From Bradyrhizobium sp. WBAH42 (GTDB lineage Bacteria; Pseudomonadota; Alphaproteobacteria; Rhizobiales; Xanthobacteraceae): DNA of 64,000 nucleotides. The translations under genes were made by a program, and so were the position numbers. Below are positions 35,443-43,459 of this stretch, in pieces. The notes beneath the pieces were generated by a model. The model did not search any database. It had not been told where the DNA came from and saw only the letters and a list, made by a program, of their open reading frames with translations. Every line of letters begins with the position of its first letter. Within the stretch, counting starts at the first letter, position 1. The stretch spans positions 6,457,001 to 6,521,000 of the forward strand of contig NZ_CP036533.1 of assembly GCF_024585265.1 (NCBI RefSeq). Direction: 5' to 3'.

Positions 35443-36543
35443 ATGTATCAATCAAGCCAGAGCATCAATCAGGTCGCCGCCGCGCTCGCCCGCGCACAGG
35501 CCGAGCTGGAAAACCCGGAAAAGGCGCTCACGGCGACGCTGCCTGGACCCTTCCCCAACAGCGAATGCCACAGCTTCCGCTATGCCTCCTTGGCGCGCGG
35601 GCTTGAGATTGTGCGCAAGAGCTTGAGCAAACAGGAGATCGCCACAGTGCAGGCCACGGCGCTTGAGCCGGAGAGCGGGCTGATCCGGCTCACCACCGCC
35701 CTGCTCCACAGCTCAGGCGAATGGATTGCGTCAGACTGGCCGGTCTGCACCATCGCCGACATCGCCACGCCGCATCGGATGGGCGCTGCGCTGACCTACG
35801 CGCGGCGGTACGCGCTGTTCACGTTGATCGGGATTGCCGGCGAAGATGAGTTCGACGCACCGGATCTTGCCATCAGGCCCGGATCCAACCCACCGGCTGA
35901 TGAACTAGGATCTCCTCCTGGAGTGGTCCCGCCTGGCTCGCCTCTGCCCACGGCCAACGCGCCCTGGCGCGCAGAAACGAAACGTGCCGCCGCCGGTCAG
36001 GCCGCGGCCCCCGCGACCGAACCCAAAACTTCTGAAGCGCTTGCCGCGCGTCTGCTCGCCGAGCTTCAGTCGCTTGCCAATGTGGAGGACATCGACCGCT
36101 GGGCACAGCGGGTGTGGCGGCACGCGAACACACTCACAGTACGGGGCGCCCAGCGGCTTGGCGAAGCTCTCGAGGACCGGCTCACCCGGCTGCAAGCCGC
36201 CGAACAGTCCACGCCAAGCCCGGAAGCGGCAGACACGGATGGCGCTGCCAGCTGGGCTCGCGTCGGAAAATTGCAGCGGCGCCGCGATCGCGAACACCTG
36301 CGCTTCGTCGCCAAGCAGCCCTGCCTCGCTTGTGGCCGGAGCCCGTCCGATCCGCACCACCTGCAGTTCGCGCAGCCCAGGGGCCTTGGCCTGAAGGTGA
36401 GCGACGAATTCACCGTGCCGCTCTGCCGCGCCCATCACCGGGAGCTGCATCGGGCAAGCAACGAAGTCGAGTGGTGGTTGCGGTTAGCCATCGAGCCGTT
36501 AGAAGTGGCCCGCAGGCTTTGGCTGACGACGCACCCGTTATAA
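35443..36543 (+). CDS. ERF single-strand annealing protein fused to an HNH-like zinc domain
   Basis: 366 residues. The N-terminal domain (about 1-145) is ERF-like: QVAAALARAQAELENPEKAL, FRYASLARGLEIVRKSL, and RMGAALTYARRYALFTLIGIAGEDEFDAPD, whose GAALTYARRYAL is the family hallmark. A Pro/Ala-rich linker follows, then a helical segment at about 195-235. The C-terminal 90 residues carry Cys294-x2-Cys297, His305-His306, Cys328 and His331/332 in PLCRAHHRELHR, an HNH/DUF968-like zinc-nuclease signature. ERF anneals complementary strands during phage recombination. The fused nuclease-like module is unusual for ERF and may make it a self-contained processing enzyme. It acts with the upstream exonuclease. 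Confidence 0.85.
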   Translation: MYQSSQSINQVAAALARAQAELENPEKALTATLPGPFPNSECHSFRYASLARGLEIVRKSLSKQEIATVQATALEPESGLIRLTTALLHSSGEWIASDWPVCTIADIATPHRMGAALTYARRYALFTLIGIAGEDEFDAPDLAIRPGSNPPADELGSPPGVVPPGSPLPTANAPWRAETKRAAAGQAAAPATEPKTSEALAARLLAELQSLANVEDIDRWAQRVWRHANTLTVRGAQRLGEALEDRLTRLQAAEQSTPSPEAADTDGAASWARVGKLQRRRDREHLRFVAKQPCLACGRSPSDPHHLQFAQPRGLGLKVSDEFTVPLCRAHHRELHRASNEVEWWLRLAIEPLEVARRLWLTTHPL

Positions 36544-36573
36544 CCGCACCTGCACGCGCTTTAGAGCTGCCGG

Positions 36574-36870
36574 TTGTGCTTGTTGGCGATGGACGCCGCC
36601 GAGCTCGCGCAGAAACCTAGTCGAAGACGCCACGCCTCGGAGGCCTCGGGCATCGATACTGCGCGCAAGTCTCTGCGCCAGCAAGAGATCGCCATCATCC
36701 AGACCACGCGGCTCGAACCGTCCACCGGCACGATCCAACTCACCACGTTGCTGGTGCATTCTTTCCGGCGTGTGACTTTCCTCGGACTGGCGGCCTGTGC
36801 GCCGGATGCGGTGGCGTTCCGCCCTGAAGCAGATCGAGCTAGATCGTCAACGCCACTGAGGCCGGGGTAG
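36574..36870 (+). pseudogene. Decayed fragment of a second ERF gene
   Basis: A frame immediately after the ERF gene encodes IDTARKSLRQQEIAIIQTTR then LEPSTGTIQLTTLLVHS. This aligns with GLEIVRKSLSKQEIATVQAT and LEPESGLIRLTTALLHS of the intact protein. The homology starts and stops abruptly, lacks the N-terminal helix and the GAALTYARRYAL motif, and has no ribosome site. It is a truncated ERF remnant, probably from a duplication or a replaced earlier copy. Intergenic sequence continues to 37079 with no further gene. Confidence 0.75.
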
Positions 36871-37079
36871 AAGTAAGCAGTTCGGAAAGCGCCGCGCATC
36901 GCACGTTCGCGTTGCGACGCGGACCGCCTGCGTCTTCAACGGCTGATCGCTCGATCAGAGCCATGAATGCCATTCGCAAGCGCAGCAATCCAGCTCACAC
37001 GGCAAGAGTTTCATCCTTGATGAGCGACAGCTCAAGTTGTTCTATGTGTGCTGGTAGCTCGCGTGCTGATGAGGTGAAA

Positions 37080-38735
37080 ATGAGTAATGCGCTCATCGTT
37101 CACAAAGCTCATCTGCCAAAATCGCTCCTCAGCGGGCTGGCAGCGCAATATGTCCGCATGTCAACCGACCGGCAGCAGTACTCCATTCAAAATCAGGCGG
37201 CCGTCATCGCCGCCTACGCCCACGCGCATCATTTGACGCTGGTGCGAACCTACAAGGACGAAGGCGAGAGCGGGTTGCTCATCAAGAACAGGACTGGGCT
37301 CCTCCAATTGCTGGAGGATGTCGAGAGCAGCCAGGCCGACTTTGGTCATCTCCTGGTCTACGACGTAAGCCGATGGGGCCGTTTCCAGGACGTCGATGAA
37401 AGCGCGCATTACGAGTTCGTTTGCCGGCGCGCTGGCATCAAGGTCGCTTATTGCGCTGAGCAATTCGAGAACGATGGGAGCATGCTCGCGAGCATCGTCA
37501 AGAACATCAAGCGCGTGATGGCCGCCGAGTACAGCCGCGAGCTGTCAGCGAAGGTCTACGCCGGTCAGTGCCGCTTCGCGCGGCTCGGCTACAAACCTTG
37601 TGGACGTGCCGGCTACGCACTCGTGCGGGAGCTCGTCGACGAAAAGATGCAGACGAGACGAGTGATGAAACAGGGGGAACGGAAGTACCTTCTGACCGAC
37701 CACATCCGCATTCGACCGGGTGCCCCCATGGAGATCGCGGTCGTAAAGTGGATTTTCGAAAGGTTCTTGGAGGTTAAGTCGGAGACAGTGATCGCTTGGG
37801 AGCTCAACCAAAAAGGGCTCGTCACGAGTACCGGCGTGCCATGGACCCGCGCCGCGGTTGGCACTGTTCTCAGAAACGAGAGCTACATCGGAAACCTCAT
37901 CTTCAACCGGAAGTCCCAAAAGCTCCGACAGGCCGCGGTGAGGAATCCGCCTGACCAATGGATCAGATGCAAGGACTGCATCGAGCCCATCATTGATCGC
38001 GAGATCTTCTTCACCGCTAGAAACATTATAGAGAACCGGCGCGTTGATCTTTCTGAGGATGAGATGCTGGTTCGGCTGCGCAAAACTCTTCTTAAAGAGG
38101 GCCGCTTGACGCCGACCATTATCGATCGAACTCCGGGACTGCCCTGCTCCGCGACCTGCCAGACTCATTTTGGCAATTTTCGAAATCTCTATCGATTGCT
38201 CGGCTATAGCCCGAAGCGAAACTACGAATTTCTCGACGCCCGCCCTGTCTGGTCCGAGCTCAGGGCAAAGCTCGTCGAACAGGTCGCTGCTGCGATCAAG
38301 GCGGCAGGCGGACGCATCAGTTCAGGCGGCTGGAGCCATTGCCTGCGCGTGAACGGGTCGGCCTGCCTTTCCGTGAGGGCTGCCCGTTGGACACCGCCGC
38401 AAAAGCCAACCCATGCACCGCACTGGAGCATCGAGCGCGAGGCATGCCTCCCTGGCGGCTGGATTGCCGCCATCCGCCTAGCCGAGCACAACAAGACAGT
38501 GCTCGACTACGTGTTGTTGCCGACCGATGGCAAAGTGAAACGCACGATCCGCTTTTCCGAGGCGGCGCGAGCGCGGCGAGGAATTGCGCGCTTCAAGACC
38601 GCCAAGGGCCTCGTCCAAGCCATCACGAGGCGATTGACAAAAGCGGATCCTACTACCCAGACGCCCCCGACGCGGCAGCGTGGGCGGGCGAAAGCGATGC
38701 CATCCAAGTCCAGAAAGATCCACCGACGACGCTGA
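37080..38735 (+). CDS. Large serine recombinase
   Basis: 551 residues from ATG 37080, after GAGGTG. The N-terminal resolvase domain has catalytic Ser28 in YVRMSTDRQQYSIQNQ and the active-site region LLVYDVSRWGRFQD, followed by the long helix GSMLASIVKNIKRVMAAEYS. A recombinase domain begins near FARLGYKPCGRAGYAL and includes AVVKWIFERFLEVKSETVIA and the WTRAAVGTVLRNESYIGNLIFN motif of site-specific large serine integrases. The C-terminal 200 residues lack the usual zinc-ribbon Cys cluster and are lineage-specific, with a basic tail. It probably integrated or excises this element. No att site could be defined. Confidence 0.9.
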   Translation: MSNALIVHKAHLPKSLLSGLAAQYVRMSTDRQQYSIQNQAAVIAAYAHAHHLTLVRTYKDEGESGLLIKNRTGLLQLLEDVESSQADFGHLLVYDVSRWGRFQDVDESAHYEFVCRRAGIKVAYCAEQFENDGSMLASIVKNIKRVMAAEYSRELSAKVYAGQCRFARLGYKPCGRAGYALVRELVDEKMQTRRVMKQGERKYLLTDHIRIRPGAPMEIAVVKWIFERFLEVKSETVIAWELNQKGLVTSTGVPWTRAAVGTVLRNESYIGNLIFNRKSQKLRQAAVRNPPDQWIRCKDCIEPIIDREIFFTARNIIENRRVDLSEDEMLVRLRKTLLKEGRLTPTIIDRTPGLPCSATCQTHFGNFRNLYRLLGYSPKRNYEFLDARPVWSELRAKLVEQVAAAIKAAGGRISSGGWSHCLRVNGSACLSVRAARWTPPQKPTHAPHWSIEREACLPGGWIAAIRLAEHNKTVLDYVLLPTDGKVKRTIRFSEAARARRGIARFKTAKGLVQAITRRLTKADPTTQTPPTRQRGRAKAMPSKSRKIHRRR

Positions 38736-38813
38736 GGTCCGACCAACCGCATTTTGGGACCTTGTGCCCACGCCCGGCGTAAGCTTTGATGCACGCGTTT
38801 AGGATGTGCTATT

Positions 38814-38993
38814 ATGAGCGTTAGGTCGATTGTCGCGAAAATCCTAAGAGACGAACTTACGTCCGTGGGCATCCGGTCACTGACCGTCCAGGAGTCGGAG
38901 AGGATCGCTGCGCGCATTTTCGAGCGGATCACTGAGCTTGAGCTGGAGCTTGCCGCGCGTGACTTCGCCTCCATGAGCCGTGATCGCAACTAG
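38814..38993 (+). CDS. Small helical protein, unknown
   Basis: 59 residues, MSVRSIVAKILRDELTSVGI continuing to RIAARIFERITELELELAAR. The body is strongly amphipathic helical and there is an AGGATG stretch about 8 bases upstream. It lies 78 bases after the serine recombinase gene on the same strand and may be co-transcribed. Composition is protein-like, but no family is recognised. It could be a small regulator or excision factor; that is speculation. Confidence 0.5.
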   Translation: MSVRSIVAKILRDELTSVGIRSLTVQESERIAARIFERITELELELAARDFASMSRDRN

Positions 38994-39446
38994 CTTTGTC
39001 GTGCTTTCTCGAGGTGTCGTTTCGACCAGCAACCTGGCAAGGATTGAGGCGACTTGAGCCATGCCCGACCTCCGTTGGCAAATGCGAAACAGAGATCACG
39101 CCAGTGTCGAAAAGAACGGCGTTGCAGGGGCTGGCTGCGGGTGGGTATCTCAACTATAGCCTGCTCTAACGCCAACGTCCGTCTCGAGCCGCAGACTGTG
39201 CAAAAAACGGGCAGCATTCCCGTGAACGCGGGCGAGCCGCTGCGCTATGCTGAGGGGCGACTACGAAACTAGTCACAATCTCAGTTAATTCCCCGCTGGC
39301 TCTCGAGGCCGAAGGGTTTTTCTATGAAGATCAACGCGAGGCGCCAATTTAGACTCTCGATATTAACTTGGCTTTAAGACCTGTTGTATGGTGGCGCAGG
39401 GTCATATAGACAGGGCCTGTGTCAGCGTCAGTTGCGTTTGAGATCC
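38994..39446. other. 453-base region without a supported gene
   Basis: Short frames on both strands lack start signals. The segment 39280-39440 is AT-richer and includes TTGTATGGTGGC, which may belong to the promoter of the following small gene. No repeats were recognised. Confidence 0.45.
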
Positions 39447-39653
39447 ATGATTACGTACAAACAGTATCACATCCAGCGATTTGAGCATGGCCATAAACGC
39501 TGGGTTGCCCGCATCACGCGGACGGACGGTCAAAACATCCGCACCATCCTGCCGGCCTCTGAGCATCCCTACCTTGACACGAAGCCCGCGTCCTCCGCCG
39601 AGGAAGCCGAGGAGCTTGCCAAGGAAGGCATCGACTTTGGCGGCATGGTTTAG
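39447..39653 (+). CDS. Small hypothetical protein
   Basis: 68 residues, MITYKQYHIQRFEHGHKRWV then ARITRTDGQNIRTILPASEH, with an acidic C-terminal helix SAEEAEELAKEGIDFGGMV. The pattern of a beta-rich first half with many aromatic and basic residues followed by an acidic tail is protein-like. Similar short proteins are common orphan genes in Bradyrhizobium. Function unknown. Start ATG 39447 was chosen because the upstream in-frame extension looks non-coding. Confidence 0.6.
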   Translation: MITYKQYHIQRFEHGHKRWVARITRTDGQNIRTILPASEHPYLDTKPASSAEEAEELAKEGIDFGGMV

Positions 39654-40205
39654 GCGCTCCTTGAGAGCTTAAGCCTCTGCTGTTGCAGCGAGATCTCGCA
39701 AAACCCGCGAAGAAATTGAACGCCTTGGGGGTAAGTTGCAGCGTCCACTCCGCTCCATGGCGCGAGCAGAGAGAGCCCTTCGGTTCCTCCGGGCCTAGCC
39801 TTGTTTGGGAAGCGATAGCCGGCAGCTTACAGCAGCATTCCCCGCTTTCCGAGCCACGCCAGTGCCGTCGAGCAAGCGGCCGAAAGCAAGGCGGTCCAAA
39901 ACCAGGAACGCCCACGGGCGGCGCTGATTGAGCGCAGATACAGGAAAGCTCCGAGGATCTTTCCGTAATTCCTTCGGAATTCTCCGTTAAGCTTAGCTAC
40001 TTCCGGCAGATCGGAGCAAACCTTGCGTTGCCCGGCCATTGGCTGGACTCCATTTACGACTGGACCAGCACCCTATGAACCACTGTTTTGCCCGACGATG
40101 CAAGTTCCATTTCGGGTTTTCGGCACGCTGCAGGTCGTCGACCGCCAGACGCCTGGTATCGAGCAAGCCGCCAACCAAAAATGCTGACCCAAGTAGCTCA
40201 GTCGC
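39654..40205. other. 552-base region with one doubtful small ORF
   Basis: Apart from the weak 70-codon frame listed separately, nothing coding is supported. Both strands carry stops in the frames that look best. The region is part of a 1.1-kb gene-poor stretch of the island. Confidence 0.4.
39827..40039 (-). CDS. Possible small membrane protein (doubtful)
   Basis: 70 codons from ATG 40039 with a GGAG about 7 bases upstream. The predicted protein is basic, with one possible hydrophobic segment near the end (WFWTALLSAACSTALAWLG). No family is recognised, and composition alone does not separate it from chance. Confidence 0.35.
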   Translation of the reverse strand: MAGQRKVCSDLPEVAKLNGEFRRNYGKILGAFLYLRSISAARGRSWFWTALLSAACSTALAWLGKRGMLL

Positions 40206-40343
40206 TTATCTCAAACTTGAATCGGGCCAGCGAGGAAGCTCATCGGCGGACCGGGATCGAGGCAGGTTCGGCCGCACTATCGCGTACAGCAGGAAAAGGC
40301 CGATGGTGATGGCCACCGCCAGCAGAGGAAAGATGTCGTTCAT
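40206..40343 (-). CDS. 45-residue single-pass membrane protein
   Basis: A short frame from ATG 40343 preceded by a strong ribosome site (GGAGG, 4 bases before ATG). It encodes MNDIFPLLAVAITIGLFLLY and then AIVRPNLPRSRSADELPRWP: one clear transmembrane helix with a short periplasmic N-terminus and a basic/Pro cytoplasmic tail by the positive-inside rule. The good ribosome site and clean helix argue it is translated. Function unknown. It belongs to a set of tiny membrane proteins downstream of gmhB on the same strand. Confidence 0.6.
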   Translation of the reverse strand: MNDIFPLLAVAITIGLFLLYAIVRPNLPRSRSADELPRWPDSSLR

Positions 40344-40528
40344 GCCGCCTCCAAGTCTTCGAACTAAATGATAGCAGCGATGCATCTACCCGTCCAAACG
40401 CGATGATGTTCTCCGGCTTGAGCCCGACTGTTGAATTCCTGCTTCAATACCAGCCCAGCTTGAGGTCTCATCCATTGTTCCGCTAGATGCGTTTGAATCC
40501 TTCCCGCTGCCGCGAGAGAGGGGCCTTC

Positions 40529-40786
40529 TCATAAGATCTTGAAGCGATCAGAACTCCTCCGCAACTGCATCGAAGCCGGCGAAACCAGAACCATCGGAAT
40601 CGTCCCAACCAGATAAACCAAGCCGATGAGCGTTGCGGCTCGGTATTGCTTTTTCAGCACTTGTTTGCGGGCCGCTACTCTTCGCTGTGTTTGCGCGATG
40701 GGGTTTCTGTTGATTGGAAGCCAGCTTCCCTCCTCGGTTTTGCTAGCTCGCAATCGACCGAACTTCTGATCGCAAATCGACAGCAT
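40529..40786 (-). CDS. Small membrane protein translationally coupled to gmhB
   Basis: 85 residues from ATG 40786, whose codon overlaps the gmhB stop (TGATG) and is preceded by GGAGG inside the gmhB end. This coupling is the main evidence that it is real. The N-terminal half is basic and soluble. A hydrophobic segment ATLIGLVYLVGTIPMVLV follows, then a short basic tail. No family is recognised. Confidence 0.5.
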   Translation of the reverse strand: MLSICDQKFGRLRASKTEEGSWLPINRNPIAQTQRRVAARKQVLKKQYRAATLIGLVYLVGTIPMVLVSPASMQLRRSSDRFKIL

Positions 40787-41349
40787 CAATCCTCCGTTCC
40801 CGCGCCACCACGATGCGACAGTGGTTGATGCGGAGAATCATGGGACCAAGCTGTTAACAGCGGAGCGATAAAAGTATGGAGGTTAGACCCATTGAAGAAA
40901 TAGGCTGCGATGCCAGCTGCCTGCGCCGCAGCAAGATCAGTCTGCTTGTCCCCGACCATGAAGCTATCATCGATATCCACTGGGTAGCGCCCGAGCAGAG
41001 CTCTAATCATCCCGGGCTGCGGCTTGCGACAGTTGCAGAGGATACGGTATCGCTCAATCAGCCCATCGGGGTGGTGCGGGCAGAACTCGAACGCATCGAT
41101 ATGTGCACCGACGATAGCAAGTTCACGCGACATCCATTCGTGCAAATTGCGAACATGCCGCTCCTCATAATAGCCCCGCGCAATTCCTGATTGGTTCGTT
41201 ACGACAAAAGCAAAATACCCGGCGTCGTTGACTGCCTTTACGGCTTGTTTGGCTCCTTCCACCCACCGGAGCTTGTCCGGATCAAAAGCATAGCGGTCGT
41301 CCTCGTTGAGGACGCCATCGCGATCAAAAAAGACTGCCGGACGCTTCAA
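40786..41349 (-). CDS. gmhB: D-glycero-D-manno-heptose-1,7-bisphosphate 7-phosphatase
   Basis: 187-residue HAD phosphatase. Catalytic Asp9 and Asp11 are in FFDRDGVLNEDD, motif II Ser/Thr is in FVVTNQSGIARGYY, and motif III/IV Lys and Asp lie around CRKPQPGM and FMVGDKQTDLAAAQAAGI. The GmhB-specific zinc site is complete (Cys90, His92, Cys105, Cys107). It removes the 7-phosphate during synthesis of ADP- or GDP-heptose for the LPS core or capsule. It lies apart from the other heptose genes, between the island and the polysaccharide locus. A decayed second copy lies at 45.7-46.1 kb. Confidence 0.92.
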   Translation of the reverse strand: MKRPAVFFDRDGVLNEDDRYAFDPDKLRWVEGAKQAVKAVNDAGYFAFVVTNQSGIARGYYEERHVRNLHEWMSRELAIVGAHIDAFEFCPHHPDGLIERYRILCNCRKPQPGMIRALLGRYPVDIDDSFMVGDKQTDLAAAQAAGIAAYFFNGSNLHTFIAPLLTAWSHDSPHQPLSHRGGAGTED

Positions 41350-41794
41350 AGCTCACTGGCCACGAGGGAAAGGATCCTCCCGATCTTCCGACAATCCCTC
41401 CTTCATTTCAACAGATCCCGCGGTTGGAAAACATCCTTGTCTGCCCCGCGCCTTCTGCATCCTATTTGCCCTCAATGCGCAAAATTGGCTTCGTTTTGTC
41501 GCTTTGTTACTGGTCAGCCTCCCTCGTCCTTGCTTTAAGCGCGTGAGAACAAGAACCATGCCCGTCGCACGAGCAACAATGTTGCTGTAGAAATCACTGG
41601 CATTCTCCTGCAATTAGACCGTTACTGAGTCGGCCGGGCGCCAACTCTGATTATCGCGCCAGTATCTCGCCTCGCGGACGCGGGTCGGACGCGGGGGGCA
41701 GTGCGGCATGTTCAGCCGCTTGTTCTTGCGTAGCAGATACCGGGGACACCGGTTCAAACGAATGGCGCAGACGCGCCGAATCATGTCGTTAGTT
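41350..41794. other. Gene-poor stretch between gmhB and decayed recombination genes
   Basis: No gene supported. Frames present are interrupted or lack starts. The sequence is upstream of gmhB (minus strand), so its promoter should be in the first 100 bases. Confidence 0.45.
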
Positions 41795-42050
41795 TACACG
41801 CGAACGACCGCCGCCATTTCATCGGCGACCCCGCATCATCGTGGGGATGACCAGGAGAGCCTCATCCGACTTTGGCGTGAAAAGCGGTGCGAAGCAGAGC
41901 CTGAGGATCCTCAGACAATTTGATCGTTCAGCTCGGGGCGGTCACTGAGGGTTTTGAACCGGAAGTGATATCAGCGCTCGAGCTCAGCTGCAGTGCAACA
42001 TGTGGCTCATCGCAATGCGGTGCTCTCGATCGAAATCTCCCTCGGGGGCA
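41795..42050 (+). pseudogene. Decayed second copy of the YqaJ exonuclease gene
   Basis: Translations of successive frames align with the intact exonuclease at 34.5 kb. RRHFIGDPASSWGDDQESLI followed by RLWREKRCEAEPEDPQ matches RRAFIGGSDAKIIMGVDEAALLRLWQEK...; a frame shift and stop follow, then IVQLGAVTEG matches VVQLGSVTEP; and after a deletion AQLQCNMWL matches PQLQHNMWV. The catalytic centre (Asp94, Glu105, Lys107) is deleted. DNA-level similarity is also visible (CATTTCATCGGCGA versus GCTTTCATCGGCGG). Confidence 0.8.
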
Positions 42051-42149
42051 TCCGGCGACATTTTCGTGCCAACAGCCCCTCCCCCGTAGGTCGGCCTCGC
42101 GTTCCCAAAGGAGCCACCCCGTCGACGAAGCAAGGATCGCCTTGCCTTC

Positions 42150-42305
42150 AGTCCCAGCCAAGATTGCCTAGTTGCCAGAAGGGCCCCGCTAATGCGCGTC
42201 ACCTCAAATTTTCTCAAACGGGGCCTTTAGGACGCAAAGTCAGCGACGAGTTCCCCGTCCGTTGCGCCGATCGCATCGTCAATCTCTGCATAGGCATGGA
42301 AACGA
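42150..42305 (+). pseudogene. Decayed second copy of the ERF-HNH gene (3' end)
   Basis: ARHLKFSQTGPLGRKVSDEF-P aligns with PHHLQFAQPRGLGLKVSDEF-T of the intact ERF-HNH protein, and the following bases track the PLCRAHHRELHR segment with frameshifts. The preceding AAGATTGCCTAGTTGCCAG corresponds to the Cys-x2-Cys codons but now contains a stop. Only the nuclease-like end survives; the ERF domain is gone. Order and orientation match the intact exonuclease-ERF pair. Confidence 0.75.
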
Positions 42306-42376
42306 AAGAGGGTGGTGGACCCCCGCAAATTTCGCCGTTGCCGATCTTTGCGCCCGCTATCTGAGGCGCAAGATCA

Positions 42377-42670
42377 ATGAATGGTGCTATCAGCCCACCT
42401 CAAATCGCAGCTGTCGAGCGCATCGCCGTCACAATTCGCGGCGCTGTGCCCTCCACCTTAACTATTGCCAGGCGAGACGTTGATCACTATCGCGCACTTC
42501 AGTCTGCAATCTTCCGCTACGCTGATCCGCAATCCGCCTCTGAATGCCTGCTGGCTATCAACATGGCCGAGCTCTCCTCGGAGACGCAGCGCTACCGGAT
42601 ACTGCGGCATAGGCTTCTGAACACCTACCGCACAAAGGCGGTCGAGATGACGCTTCACCGCGTTGATTGA
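42377..42670 (+). CDS. Hypothetical protein related to the 32.7-33.2 kb gene
   Basis: 97 residues. DVDHYRALQSAIFRYADPQS then ASECLLAINMAELSSETQRY and RILRHRLLNTYR repeat the helical pattern of the protein at 32668-33225 (x-L-x-x-A-I-x-x-x-x-x-P-x-x-x-E-x-x-x-x-x-x-x-A-E-L-x-x-E). Such proteins are frequent in Bradyrhizobium and of unknown function. It is shorter than relatives, with no strong ribosome site, so it may itself be decaying. It follows directly after the decayed ERF copy. Confidence 0.45.
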   Translation: MNGAISPPQIAAVERIAVTIRGAVPSTLTIARRDVDHYRALQSAIFRYADPQSASECLLAINMAELSSETQRYRILRHRLLNTYRTKAVEMTLHRVD

Positions 42671-42949
42671 ACAGGCAACTCGTCGCCACTTCCAACTATT
42701 GTTCTACATTGTTCAGAATGCAGTGGATTAGCGAAAGTATGGAAAAACTGCAGCCCAGATTGACGCGCCTCTTCAAGCCCATGGCTTCGACCAACACGCC
42801 GTCAGCAGACCCGAGAGGTCCGCTCGCTAAAGCACTGCTCAATGGACCCAAGGCGCGGCGGTTGTCTCTAGTGAGAGAGCTCAACGCGTTTGGGGGCACA
42901 ATGACCGTGACGCGGTGACGCTTCTTGAGAGAAAGATCGTGCCAGCAGC
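42671..42949. other. Short gap, no supported gene
   Basis: An 83-codon frame lies here (starting near 42667 or, more plausibly, ATG 42718) but has no ribosome site and no recognisable features. It is left uncalled. Confidence 0.35.
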
Positions 42950-43294
42950 TCACCAAGGAAGGTAGAAAGCGATGAACAATGCGGCGCCAACTAGAACGGC
43001 TAACCAGAGGAGGCTCTTGAGGGATAACAATATGCTACCGGCCCTGGCGCGTAATTCCTCAGAGAACCGTCGGGAGCGCGCTTGAAGATCTGATTCCATG
43101 CCCCCCACCCCGTTCATCGCACCACTTGGACGCCTAGCGGCTGCAAGGAACGCGCTGGTCTCAACAGCCATTCTATATTGTTCCGCGATTTCCAGAAAAG
43201 CATTTCTTTCAAGCTCCGTCGAGGCGGCCTGCGCTTGCTCCAAGCAAATCATCCGCATTCGCCGGAACTCTTTAAGTTGCCTCTTCACGTGCAA
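42950..43294 (-). CDS. Small membrane-anchored hypothetical protein
   Basis: 114 residues. The N-terminal helices (MRMICLEQAQAASTELERNA then FLEIAEQYRMAVETSAFLAA) match the pattern of small rhizobial proteins that read R-x-x-A-x-x-x-x-x-x-A-x-x-x-x-x-x-x-x-L-x-x-I-A-x-x-Y. A C-terminal transmembrane helix follows (SLLWLAVLVGAALFIAFYLPW). Start is ATG 43294. It is the last small orphan gene before the nucleotide-sugar genes. Function unknown. Confidence 0.6.
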   Translation of the reverse strand: MHVKRQLKEFRRMRMICLEQAQAASTELERNAFLEIAEQYRMAVETSAFLAAARRPSGAMNGVGGMESDLQARSRRFSEELRARAGSILLSLKSLLWLAVLVGAALFIAFYLPW

Positions 43295-43459
43295 TGTGCG
43301 CCTAGGCCTTTGCAGATAGACTACATTCGCGTTGGTACGACCTTTAGCATTCTTAGATAAGCTAGTGAATTCAGCTCAATGGAGATCGGTGGGGTCGCGA
43401 TCTTTGTTCAAACCGTCTATTCGTGGCTAAGTTCCATATGCCCAGAACTCTTGTCGAAG

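Noticed and set aside
39054..39272. A 72-codon plus-strand ORF
   Set aside because: No start signal and composition unlike a folded protein.
41353..41613. An 86-codon minus-strand ORF upstream of gmhB
   Set aside because: It begins at TTG without a ribosome site and has no recognisable features or clean hydrophobic segment.
31892..43300. A complete prophage
   Set aside because: Recombination, repressor and recombinase genes are present, but no terminase, portal, capsid, tail or lysis genes can be recognised.
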